The position numbers and the translations under genes are program-made. The notes beneath the pieces were generated by a model. That model searched no databases. It saw nothing but the letters and a program-made list of their open reading frames with translations, and was not told the DNA's origin. A stretch of 63,952 nucleotides of DNA from Burkholderiaceae bacterium (GTDB taxonomy: Bacteria; Pseudomonadota; Gammaproteobacteria; Burkholderiales; Rhodocyclaceae), in NCBI GenBank assembly GCA_021738065.1, contig JAIPCT010000007.1, positions 1 through 63,952 on the forward strand, read 5' to 3'. Shown one piece after another: positions 37,439 to 45,027 of the stretch. Each line of letters opens with the position of its first letter. Positions within the stretch are counted from its first letter, which is position 1.

Positions 37439-37492
37439 AAAAACTCGGCGCTGGTGACACGGCGGTAAAACTCGGCGCTGGCGATACGGTGT
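37439..37492 (+). repeat. two tandem copies of the AAGTCGGCGCTGG repeat family
   Basis: Two 27-bp units with CTCGGCGCTGGTGACACGGC and CTCGGCGCTGGCGATACGGT cores (starting at 37444 and 37471) follow each other in the padF-padG gap. They match the single copies elsewhere. Confidence 0.6.
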
Positions 37493-37504
37493 CCAAGCAC
37501 ATTT

Positions 37505-37634
37505 ACCACGGCGAACACGGCGGCACGGCGTGAATGCAAGCCATTATTGGTAGCCCGCGTGTCGCTCTGCGATTGACGCGGTAGCGCCGCGCAAGCCGAT
37601 CCCTTTTCCGCCATGTTTGCCGTGTCGCCGTGGT
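37505..37634. repeat. palindromic repeat between padF and padG
   Basis: The left arm 37505-37529 is the same 25 bases as at 13132. With flanks, 32 bases are identical. The right arm, GCCGTGTCGCCGTGGT at 37619-37634, is the same as at 13191 but lacks 9 internal bases. Same element, different operon. The rest of the 241-bp gap shows nothing. Confidence 0.8.
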
Positions 37635-37652
37635 GAAAGCGTCTTCCCAGCT

Positions 37653-37952
37653 TCATGTCGCCTCCGGAATCATGGTGATGGCACGTTGCGGACATTCGTT
37701 GGCGCAAATGCCGCAACCCTTGCAGGTCGCCATGTTGAAGTCGAACCACGCGGCTTTTTCCTCGACGCATTGCACCGGACAGTACAGCCAGCACACGGCA
37801 CACTTGACGCACTTGTCGCGATCGACGACCGGCCGCATGCTGCGCCAGTCGCCCGGCAGCATGGGACTGACCTCGGTGGCGACCGGACACAGGTCATCCG
37901 GGACATTGGCCTTGACCAGATCAAACAGGGGATAGCTGTTGTGCCGGCTCAT
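37653..37952 (-). CDS. padF: phenylglyoxylate dehydrogenase, ferredoxin-like delta subunit
   Basis: A 99-residue 2[4Fe-4S] protein. Cluster motifs CVKCAVCWLYCP near residue 48 and CKGCGICANECP near 77. It moves electrons between the TPP subunit and the flavin subunit. The ATG overlaps the padE stop (ATGA). Confidence 0.92.
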   Translation of the reverse strand: MSRHNSYPLFDLVKANVPDDLCPVATEVSPMLPGDWRSMRPVVDRDKCVKCAVCWLYCPVQCVEEKAAWFDFNMATCKGCGICANECPQRAITMIPEAT

Positions 37953-38521
37953 GCTGCGACCCTCCGCTCGATGGTGTGCACCGTCGTCTCATTGAATCCG
38001 CGTTCGAGCGCCAGCATATTCTGGGCAAGTCCGGCATCGCGAAAATCGGAGTGCTCCAGCGAACGCTGCAAAGCTTCGAGCGATACGACGCCCGTGGTCT
38101 TGGCAAAAGCTCCCAGCATCAGGGTATTGGTGATCGGGCGCTTGAATATCTCCAGCGCTATATTGACGGCGTCGCAAAGACCGACGATACCCACTGTGTC
38201 GGCCATGATCACTTCCGCCAAGGGCTTGTGCGTTGCCTGTACCAGCGTACCGCCCTGCTTGAGACCACTGAATATATCGACCGACTTGGCCAGCGTCGGA
38301 TCGACGCAGATCAGGCAGTCAGGGGTGTAGATATTGGTCAGTTGACGAATGACCTTGTCGCTGCAACGCAGAAAGGAAACCACCGGTGCCCCTCGTCGTT
38401 CGAAGCCGAAAGACGGGATGGACACTGCGTATTTGCCCTGTTCAAGCAAGGCAGTCGCAAGCATCGATGCCGCGGTAACGGCACCTTGACCACCGCGGCC
38501 ATGAAAGCGCACTTCGTACAT
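37949..38521 (-). CDS. padE: phenylglyoxylate dehydrogenase, gamma subunit
   Basis: A 190-residue gamma domain of 2-oxoacid oxidoreductases, starting MYEVRFHGRGGQGAVTAA (the glycine-rich start is typical) with FERRGAPVVSF near 46. The start at 38521 has an AAGGAGACAAG site. An earlier in-frame start overlaps padD's end without a site. First gene of the PadEFGHI complex. Confidence 0.92.
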   Translation of the reverse strand: MYEVRFHGRGGQGAVTAASMLATALLEQGKYAVSIPSFGFERRGAPVVSFLRCSDKVIRQLTNIYTPDCLICVDPTLAKSVDIFSGLKQGGTLVQATHKPLAEVIMADTVGIVGLCDAVNIALEIFKRPITNTLMLGAFAKTTGVVSLEALQRSLEHSDFRDAGLAQNMLALERGFNETTVHTIERRVAA

Positions 38522-38583
38522 CTTGTCTCCTTCGATCCAATGAGGCGACTCGGCCTCACCTTGTTGTTGTTCCCTGAAATCGA

Positions 38584-39501
38584 CTATCCGGCCTTGGCGC
38601 CTGTCATTGTCCAACCGGGTTTGGCCGCGGCGCCGGCTACTCCGCTGCCACGTACCGGCAGATGCAGCAATGCAAGTCCTTGCGTAAAGGCAGCGCGAAG
38701 GACCAAATTGAACTTCATCGTCCAGCCACTGGCAACCATCAGGATTCCTGCTGCAAACAAGACTGCCGTCTGACCCGGCATTCCGGCCAGTGCTGCTACG
38801 ATAGCAAGTCCGGGCAGGATGTGGCCGAATATCACAAAGCGCGAGTCAAACCTGTTCAACACGATCAACGCGCCTTCGGGTGCGCCGTCAGCATGTAGCC
38901 CGCCAAGATAGGCCTTCCAGAAGTAGGCCCGGGCCGCGATCAGAGCAAAGACTCCGACCAGGCCCCATGTTCCGATCAATGAGGACGACAGCGCCACTAC
39001 GCAAATCAGGAAGCCGGCACCCTCGGCCAGGCCAGTGGCAACCATCAATTGAATGCTGCGCGGATGGCGCCAGGTCGGGATACCCTTGTTGGCCGCCAGA
39101 ATTCGAGCCTGGGTATACAAAAAGACTGCACCCAATACGCCCGTCACTATCACCAGACCGGGTGCCGCTGTGAGTAACGCCAGGCCGCCAAGCGGAAACA
39201 GTAGCGCCGCAACCATTGCCTCACGCGTCATCCAGGACGTCGCAACGTGCTTATAGACATTGAGCGCGCGCCACGGCCGGCCGATCTCGAACCAGACGCA
39301 AGTCAGACCGGTGCCTATCAGCATCAGACCGAGCAATACGCTTGCCCGCATGATTTCTATTGGAAATCCGGCGAATGCTGTCCACAACAACAAGCTGCCA
39401 CCGGCCCCACCGGCGATGAAATTTGCCGCCGCCCGCCAGTCCCAGTTGCGTTGCTGTCTCGGTGACAGCAAATCGGCTGATTTCTTGGTCAGTTTTTTCA
39501 T
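38584..39501 (-). CDS. padD: phenylacetyl-CoA:acceptor oxidoreductase, membrane anchor
   Basis: A 305-residue NrfD/DmsC-like membrane protein with eight or so hydrophobic helices. The ATG at 39501 overlaps the padC stop (ATGA). It anchors PadBC to the membrane and passes electrons to quinone. The PFRIG-type helix start is not obvious, but FEIGRPWRALNVYKHVATSW near residue 74 is as in DmsC-like anchors. Confidence 0.87.
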   Translation of the reverse strand: MKKLTKKSADLLSPRQQRNWDWRAAANFIAGGAGGSLLLWTAFAGFPIEIMRASVLLGLMLIGTGLTCVWFEIGRPWRALNVYKHVATSWMTREAMVAALLFPLGGLALLTAAPGLVIVTGVLGAVFLYTQARILAANKGIPTWRHPRSIQLMVATGLAEGAGFLICVVALSSSLIGTWGLVGVFALIAARAYFWKAYLGGLHADGAPEGALIVLNRFDSRFVIFGHILPGLAIVAALAGMPGQTAVLFAAGILMVASGWTMKFNLVLRAAFTQGLALLHLPVRGSGVAGAAAKPGWTMTGAKAG

Positions 39502-40145
39502 GACTTGTCCCATATGTAATACACGCCGGGCTCGGTGCCGAGTTCTTCGTGCATGCGGTAGTGCTGGGTTTCACCTAACAGCCGGCTGACATTGCTTTCC
39601 GGATCCTCAATGTCGCCAAACTCCATGGCGCCGGAAATGCAGGAATTGACGCAGGCCGGAGTCACTTCGGGATGGATACCGGGTATCCGTCCGCTAACTG
39701 CCGCTTCATCGATGCGATCCTTGCAGAAGCTGCACTTCATCGAAACCGCGACGCGCGCCGGATCGAAGCGCGCCGCTTCCGATGGCATCGCCGCATCGTC
39801 ATAGGCGTAGTGCGCGGCATGAACGATGGAACGGGCATCGTAGGGACAGGCCATGACGCAGTTGGCGCAACCGATGCACAGGTCGTAGTCGATCGCCACC
39901 AGGCCGTTGGCAAGCTTGGTTGTCGCCTTGGTCGGACAGACTTCTTCGCATGGCGGGTTACCACAATGCATGCAAGCCATCGGCAGGAACGTGCGGCTGA
40001 CATTCGGAAACTCGCCGGTTTCCAGATCGAGTACCCGCCGCCACTGGATTCCGGGGGGGGTTGCATTGGCGTGCTTGCACGCCGCGGTGCAGGTCTGGCA
40101 GCCGACGCAGCGCCGCAGATCGATGCTCATCACATAGCGCGTCAT
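39498..40145 (-). CDS. padC: phenylacetyl-CoA:acceptor oxidoreductase, iron-sulfur subunit
   Basis: A 215-residue DmsB-like protein with four cysteine groups: CVGCQTCTAACK at 13, CMHCGNPPCEEVCP at 58, CIGCANCVMACP at 90, and CSFCKDRIDE near 138 with CVNSC near 165. This implies four [4Fe-4S] clusters that wire the molybdenum subunit to the membrane anchor. The start overlaps the padB stop in ATGA. Confidence 0.92.
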   Translation of the reverse strand: MTRYVMSIDLRRCVGCQTCTAACKHANATPPGIQWRRVLDLETGEFPNVSRTFLPMACMHCGNPPCEEVCPTKATTKLANGLVAIDYDLCIGCANCVMACPYDARSIVHAAHYAYDDAAMPSEAARFDPARVAVSMKCSFCKDRIDEAAVSGRIPGIHPEVTPACVNSCISGAMEFGDIEDPESNVSRLLGETQHYRMHEELGTEPGVYYIWDKS

Positions 40146-42895
40146 GCCGCGACTCCCTCTACCTTGTGCAACTGCACCTTGACAATGTCCGACCCGGACC
40201 CCGTTGCATCGGTCAGCTCGATCGACATCGGGGCGATGGTATTCAGGCTGGGCATGCCGAGATCCTTGGCAAAGGCTTGCGCCCAGTGGTCGAACTGCCC
40301 GAGGATAACCAGCGTGTCCGGCCGAACGCCCTGGGCGAGTACCGCTGCGCCGAAGGTTGAGCCGATATGGGAGCGAATCTCGACCCGATCACCCTCGGCA
40401 ATGCCGTAGCGCGCGGCGGTGTTGGCATTGATGATGACACCGGAATGGCCGCGGATATTCAGCGAAACTTCCCGCATCAGTTCGATTCCGACGTTGCCGC
40501 CGGCGTGGTACTGCATGCTCTTGGTGGCGAGCAACCAGAGCGGGAAGTCCTCGACTTTGCCTCCGGAATTCACCAGTGCCGCATCCCAGCGTCCAGGCAC
40601 ATCGTGCCATTCCGGTAGCGCGGCATACTCCGACAACTGCTCGTCCCACCATGTCATCTTGTGTTCGTGCAGGCGGTTGCCGAGTTCCCGTCCGATACGC
40701 AGCAAGCGCTCCTGATACGGCAGTTCGTAGCGCAGGCCCTGCTTTTCCATGGTCGGTGTCAAATACCATTCGAGTCGCGACATCGGCACTGTGTAAAAAC
40801 CGTGCTCCTTGAACCAGGACAGATCGTGCGTCTCCTTGCCCTTGGACAAGGACGTCGTTGCCGCGCGGCATACGGCGTCCCAGATGACTTCAGGTGAATG
40901 CTCCGCGGTCGTGTCGAGACTGAAATCGTAGTCGACACCCTTGAGCGGTGAAACACCGGCAGCTCCCCGATTGATCGCTTCGTTGTATTTCTCGAGCAAA
41001 CCGGTGCGCTTGGCCAGTTCGGTGCTGATCCAGCTGAAGTCGCGGGTATCGCCCTGAGCAGCGACTGCGGGCTGACGCAATGCCACGCCCTTGGAGTCCC
41101 AGAACTGCTCCATGAATTTGGTGCCGCCGACGCGAATCATCTGGACCGATTCAAGATCCGTCGCTTCGGGCAGCAACAAGTCCGCCATGTAGTTGGTCTC
41201 ATCCAGCAAGTAGGCGAACCCGACCGTGAAGGGGAAGGTCGCGATGGTCTTGACCAGCGTTGGCGTGTCCCAGAACGAGATCGCCGGATTCGTCCGATAG
41301 ATGAACCAGACATCGGGCAAGGTCGGCTTTGCCATGTCCGGCGAGGGCTGTTCACGCTGGAACATCCAGGCCAGCTGTGTCGGACCGAGCGCCTGGCTCC
41401 AGGCGGTATTGCCGACGATCGGCACCAGTGTCCGGTGCATGTTGCGCCCGGTTGGCTTGGATACCCAGTTGGCCTTGTCGGTCGGGTTGAACTTTTGCGC
41501 CATGAAGCCATCTTCGCCCGGCACGACGCTGGTGTGACGATTGTCATGCGGACGATTCAGGCGCACCGTCGTTCCCACCGTGCCACCGGGGTTTTCCAGC
41601 GCGCCCACCAACACCGCCAGTGTGGTGCGTGCCCAGCAGCACTCGTAAGCGCCCCAGCCGTTATTGACCGACTTGCCAAGAACCACCGCAACCGGCCTTA
41701 GAGGCAGCGTCACGCCATCGATCACCGTGGTTTCGCCAACACTGGCGGCTTCAAGATACTCATTGGCGATGCGGCGAATCGTCTCGGCCGGGACATCGCA
41801 AATTTCCGACGCCCATTCCGGCGAGTACTTTTCAATGTGCTCGACGAGTTTCGAAAATGCGGTGACGCCCTCGACATTGCCCATTGCGGTGCAGGCATCG
41901 TCGGCATCAACGCTCACGGCGCCACTGACGGGGAAGCGTCCGGATAGCGCGGGAACCGCGCCGACCGTGTCATGGGCCACTGCCTTGTTCTGGTTAACAT
42001 CCCAGATCAACGGTTTCCTGCTTTCTGCGTCACGCAGATACAAACCATCCGGACCTACCAGATACGGCGAGGAAGTCCTGTCGCGCAAGAACGGAACGTC
42101 GAGTTCTTCCTGTTTGTGCTCGATCAGCAGCACATGCATCAGGGCGAACATGAAAGCCGGATCGGTCTTTGGCCGGATCGGAACCCATTCCGCCGAGCAC
42201 GCACCGGTAACGGAAAGATGCGGTTCGACCTGAACCCGCTTGTAACCACGGATACGCGCATCGGCATGCCGTGTCACGGCGCAGGGGCCACCGGAAACCT
42301 CGACGTTGGCGCCCAGGGAAATGACATAGCGAGCCGAAGGAGTGTCCGCCGCGACTGTAAAAGAGCGATGCCAGAACTCGCCATACAGATGCTCGGAATG
42401 CACGCACTTGACGCCCTGCCCGGAACCGAAGCTGAAATCGATCGGACCCCAGGAGGCCAGGAAAGCCGGGAAGGTACCCATGTACATTGCCGGGGTACCG
42501 CCATGCCCGAAGGATGCCGCCACGCGAGGCAGGCCGGTTTCATCGAGAACACCTTTGGCGAGGGTGGCCTTGAGCTTCTCGGCTATCGTATCGAGCGCCT
42601 CGTCCCAGGAGATGGGAACAAAACCGGGATCCTCGTCGCGCCCTTTCTTGGGATTCGTCCGCTTCATCGGCGACAGGATGCGATTGGGATTGTAGGTCTT
42701 CTGTATCAGGCCGTAAGCCTTGACACACGGCCTTCCGCGCGCCGGATGCACGTTTTCGGCGGCAAAATTCGGTTCAACCTCGGTCGCCACGCCATCGACG
42801 ACTTTCACCGTCATGAAGTCAGGACCGGAAACGCAGTTGTAGCAATACGTCGGAACGTGCTTGACGGACTTCGATTGGGCTTCTTCCATGCTCAT
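40142..42895 (-). CDS. padB: phenylacetyl-CoA:acceptor oxidoreductase, molybdopterin subunit
   Basis: A 917-residue member of the DMSO-reductase family with bis-pyranopterin molybdenum. It oxidises phenylacetyl-CoA to phenylglyoxylate. No Tat signal is present, so it is expected on the cytoplasmic side. The N-terminal cluster motif reads CYNCVSGPD (Cys18, Cys21) and GRPCVKAYG (Cys57). The third usual cysteine is absent. Cofactor segments: YVISLGANVEVSGGP near 188, WFIYRTNPAISFWDT near 510, and the C-terminal RYGIAEGDRVEIRS near 830. It starts 22 bp after the fdhD stop, so it is transcribed with fdhD. Confidence 0.92.
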   Translation of the reverse strand: MSMEEAQSKSVKHVPTYCYNCVSGPDFMTVKVVDGVATEVEPNFAAENVHPARGRPCVKAYGLIQKTYNPNRILSPMKRTNPKKGRDEDPGFVPISWDEALDTIAEKLKATLAKGVLDETGLPRVAASFGHGGTPAMYMGTFPAFLASWGPIDFSFGSGQGVKCVHSEHLYGEFWHRSFTVAADTPSARYVISLGANVEVSGGPCAVTRHADARIRGYKRVQVEPHLSVTGACSAEWVPIRPKTDPAFMFALMHVLLIEHKQEELDVPFLRDRTSSPYLVGPDGLYLRDAESRKPLIWDVNQNKAVAHDTVGAVPALSGRFPVSGAVSVDADDACTAMGNVEGVTAFSKLVEHIEKYSPEWASEICDVPAETIRRIANEYLEAASVGETTVIDGVTLPLRPVAVVLGKSVNNGWGAYECCWARTTLAVLVGALENPGGTVGTTVRLNRPHDNRHTSVVPGEDGFMAQKFNPTDKANWVSKPTGRNMHRTLVPIVGNTAWSQALGPTQLAWMFQREQPSPDMAKPTLPDVWFIYRTNPAISFWDTPTLVKTIATFPFTVGFAYLLDETNYMADLLLPEATDLESVQMIRVGGTKFMEQFWDSKGVALRQPAVAAQGDTRDFSWISTELAKRTGLLEKYNEAINRGAAGVSPLKGVDYDFSLDTTAEHSPEVIWDAVCRAATTSLSKGKETHDLSWFKEHGFYTVPMSRLEWYLTPTMEKQGLRYELPYQERLLRIGRELGNRLHEHKMTWWDEQLSEYAALPEWHDVPGRWDAALVNSGGKVEDFPLWLLATKSMQYHAGGNVGIELMREVSLNIRGHSGVIINANTAARYGIAEGDRVEIRSHIGSTFGAAVLAQGVRPDTLVILGQFDHWAQAFAKDLGMPSLNTIAPMSIELTDATGSGSDIVKVQLHKVEGVAA

Positions 42896-42916
42896 TTCCC
42901 TTTCCTGCTGCCTTGA

Positions 42917-43732
42917 CTAATGAACGCGTTCGGGATGTGAATAGACACAGTGCCGTTCGCCACGGACAAACCCGATCAGCGTGACTCCGGATTCAATTGC
43001 CACTCTGATTGCCATACCGGTAGGCGCGGAAACTGCCGCCACGACCGCAATGCCGACGGCTGCCGCCTTCTGCACGATTTCGTAACTGGCGCGACTGGTC
43101 ATGAGGACAAAGCCTTCATGAAATCCCGTGCGCTGCGCTGCCAATGAACCGATGAGTTTGTCGAGTGCGTTGTGGCGCCCCACGTCCTCGCGCACCAGCT
43201 TGACCGTGCCGTCGAAGTCGCACCAGGCGGCGGCATGAACCGCACCGGTCGCCCGAAACAGATGCTGCACTTCCTGCAATTCAGCCAGCGCGCGCGGCAA
43301 CGCACCTTCCTGCAGTACGGCGGAAGATTTGACAGTTGTCGCCCGTCTTGCCAATTGATCGAGACTTTCCGTACCGCAAAGACCGCAACCGGTGCGCCCG
43401 GCAAGCGTTCGACGGTGCTGCTTGAGCGCATGCGCACGCTCGGCGGAAAGTGCCATGTGGACTTCAATGCCGTTTGCCTGCTCGATGATCTCCAGATCGA
43501 GGATTTCTGCGGCACGCCCGACAATGCATTCACTCAGACTGAATCCGAGTGCAAATTCCTCCAGATCCTGCGGAGTCGCAAGCATCACAGCGTGGGAAAT
43601 TCCGTTGTAGACCAGTGCCACAGGGACTTCCTCGGCCACCACCTCGTCCGAATGAGCTGCCGCACCCTCTACCCAGCGGTATGCGCCGTAGCTGTTGTGT
43701 GCCTCAATGTCGACGCCTGCCTCGTGTTGCAT
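42917..43732 (-). CDS. fdhD: sulfurtransferase FdhD for molybdoenzymes
   Basis: A 271-residue FdhD. The sulfur-carrying loop is GRTGCGLCGTES near residue 115 (CxxC), and LVREDVGRHNALDKLIG near residue 180 is the family hallmark. FdhD transfers sulfur to the molybdenum cofactor of certain enzymes. It is the first gene of the pad operon and directly before padB, which suggests that PadB needs a sulfurated cofactor. ATG at 43732 has GAGGCGG before it. A GTG four codons earlier is less likely. Confidence 0.9.
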   Translation of the reverse strand: MQHEAGVDIEAHNSYGAYRWVEGAAAHSDEVVAEEVPVALVYNGISHAVMLATPQDLEEFALGFSLSECIVGRAAEILDLEIIEQANGIEVHMALSAERAHALKQHRRTLAGRTGCGLCGTESLDQLARRATTVKSSAVLQEGALPRALAELQEVQHLFRATGAVHAAAWCDFDGTVKLVREDVGRHNALDKLIGSLAAQRTGFHEGFVLMTSRASYEIVQKAAAVGIAVVAAVSAPTGMAIRVAIESGVTLIGFVRGERHCVYSHPERVH

Positions 43733-43782
43733 GGTCCGCCTCACCCGTTTGTGCCATGGTCAATTTTGACCCTGCTGTCGAT

Positions 43783-43811
43783 ACGATACACACTAGCCGA
43801 GTACAAATCAA
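43783..43811 (-). promoter_or_regulatory. promoter of fdhD-pad operon
   Basis: Minus strand: TTGATT (43811-43806), 17-bp spacer, TATCGT (43788-43783). The -35 lies in the palindrome at 43802-43821. Confidence 0.45.
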
Positions 43812-43821
43812 CTGATTTGTA
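43802..43821. promoter_or_regulatory. palindromic operator, probable PaaX-family site
   Basis: TACAAATCA AC TGATTTGTA is a perfect 9-bp inverted repeat. It overlaps the -35 of both divergent promoters between fdhD and paaX. TGATT/AATCA half-sites are typical for PaaX targets. Confidence 0.65.
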
Positions 43822-43844
43822 TCACATTAGAGTTGCCTTATACT
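43817..43844 (+). promoter_or_regulatory. promoter of the paaX-like gene
   Basis: TTGTAT at 43817-43822, 16-bp spacer, TATACT at 43839-43844. It overlaps the palindrome at its -35, so autoregulation is likely. Confidence 0.5.
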
Positions 43845-43953
43845 GCATACCGCATGCGTTGCCAAAGGCCTCGCTCCATTCCGGCCGCTCCGGCCAAGGG
43901 ACCAGGCGGCACACAAACGCCAAAAAGACACTGACTTCACGTATGGGAAAACT

Positions 43954-44901
43954 GTGAAAAGCCGATATATCACTCAATGGATCAATGACTTCATGGATCG
44001 GCATCCGACCCGGGCGAACTCACTGATCATCACCATCTATGGTGACTTCATCGCGCCGCACGGCGGCACTGTCTGGCTTGGCAGCTTCATCAAACTGGTG
44101 CGGCCACTGGGACTCAATGAGCGCATGGTGCGCACCAGCGTCTACCGTCTGTCACAGGAAAAATGGCTGGTTTCCGAACAGTTGGGACGCAAGAGTTACT
44201 ACAGCCTGACCACGTCCGGGCGTCGCCGCTTCGAGCACGCCTACCGACGAATCTACTTTGAGCCTCAGGATGTTTGGGCTGGAGAATGGCAGTTGGTCAT
44301 GATCCCGCCGTCTCTGGCCGGCGCACAAAGGGATGCCTTGCGCAAGGACCTGGCCTGGGCGGGATACGGAACACTGGCATCGGGAATCCTCGCGCACCCT
44401 TCCGCGGACACGGATGCCCTGCTCGACATACTCCAGGAAACCGGCGCGCACGACAAAGTGGTCGCCATGAAAGCCGTCAATATCAGCGCCTTGACCAGCA
44501 AGCCGTTACAGGAACTGGTACGCGAATGCTGGAATCTTGACGCGCTGTCCGCCCAATACCTCGATTTCGTCGACCTGTTCCGCCCGGTGCTGCGCACCAT
44601 GCGCACGGCTAACAGCCTGGATCCTGAACAATGCTTTCTGGTCCAAACGCTCCTGATGCACGCCTTCCGGCGCGCCCTGCTGAACGACCCGCAGCTGCCG
44701 TCCCAGCTGCTTCCGGCCAACTGGAGCGGCGGTGTTGCGCGCCAGCTGTGTCGCGACCTGTACAGCATCACCTATCCGCTGGCCCAGGCGCATCTGCTCT
44801 CGGTTTGTGAAACTGCGAATGGCCCGCTTCCGGCTGCCGCTCCCTACTTTTATGAACGCTTCGGAGGGCTGGTGGACCCGAAAATTACGATCGAACATTG
44901 A
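43954..44901 (+). CDS. PaaX-family transcriptional regulator
   Basis: A 315-residue PaaX-type repressor. The N-terminal segment RANSLIITIYGDFIAPHGG near residue 18 is the family hallmark, followed by a winged helix (RMVRTSVYRLSQEKWLVSEQ) and the PaaX C-terminal domain (WAGEWQLVMIP near 108). A GTG start at 43954 is used: no ATG upstream fits the frame, and a later ATG would cut into the conserved part. In the family the effector is phenylacetyl-CoA. It is divergent from the pad operon and precedes the CoA-ligase-like gene. Confidence 0.87.
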   Translation: MKSRYITQWINDFMDRHPTRANSLIITIYGDFIAPHGGTVWLGSFIKLVRPLGLNERMVRTSVYRLSQEKWLVSEQLGRKSYYSLTTSGRRRFEHAYRRIYFEPQDVWAGEWQLVMIPPSLAGAQRDALRKDLAWAGYGTLASGILAHPSADTDALLDILQETGAHDKVVAMKAVNISALTSKPLQELVRECWNLDALSAQYLDFVDLFRPVLRTMRTANSLDPEQCFLVQTLLMHAFRRALLNDPQLPSQLLPANWSGGVARQLCRDLYSITYPLAQAHLLSVCETANGPLPAAAPYFYERFGGLVDPKITIEH

Positions 44902-44929
44902 TCAAGATCAAATTTGATGGATATCAACC

Positions 44930-44967
44930 GATACATTTTAGATATTTTTCATTGGTAAATCTGTATC
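44930..44967 (+). promoter_or_regulatory. GATACA/TGTATC inverted pair upstream of the CoA-ligase-like gene
   Basis: GATACA at 44930-44935 and TGTATC at 44962-44967 resemble the outer bases of the palindrome upstream of paaX (TGATTTGTATC). It may be a second operator. The evidence is weak. Confidence 0.3.
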
Positions 44968-45027
44968 TGTTATAGTTCCCCCTCGGTTTCATCCGGCCAT
45001 GCAGGCCGTATCCAGGGAGTCAACACC

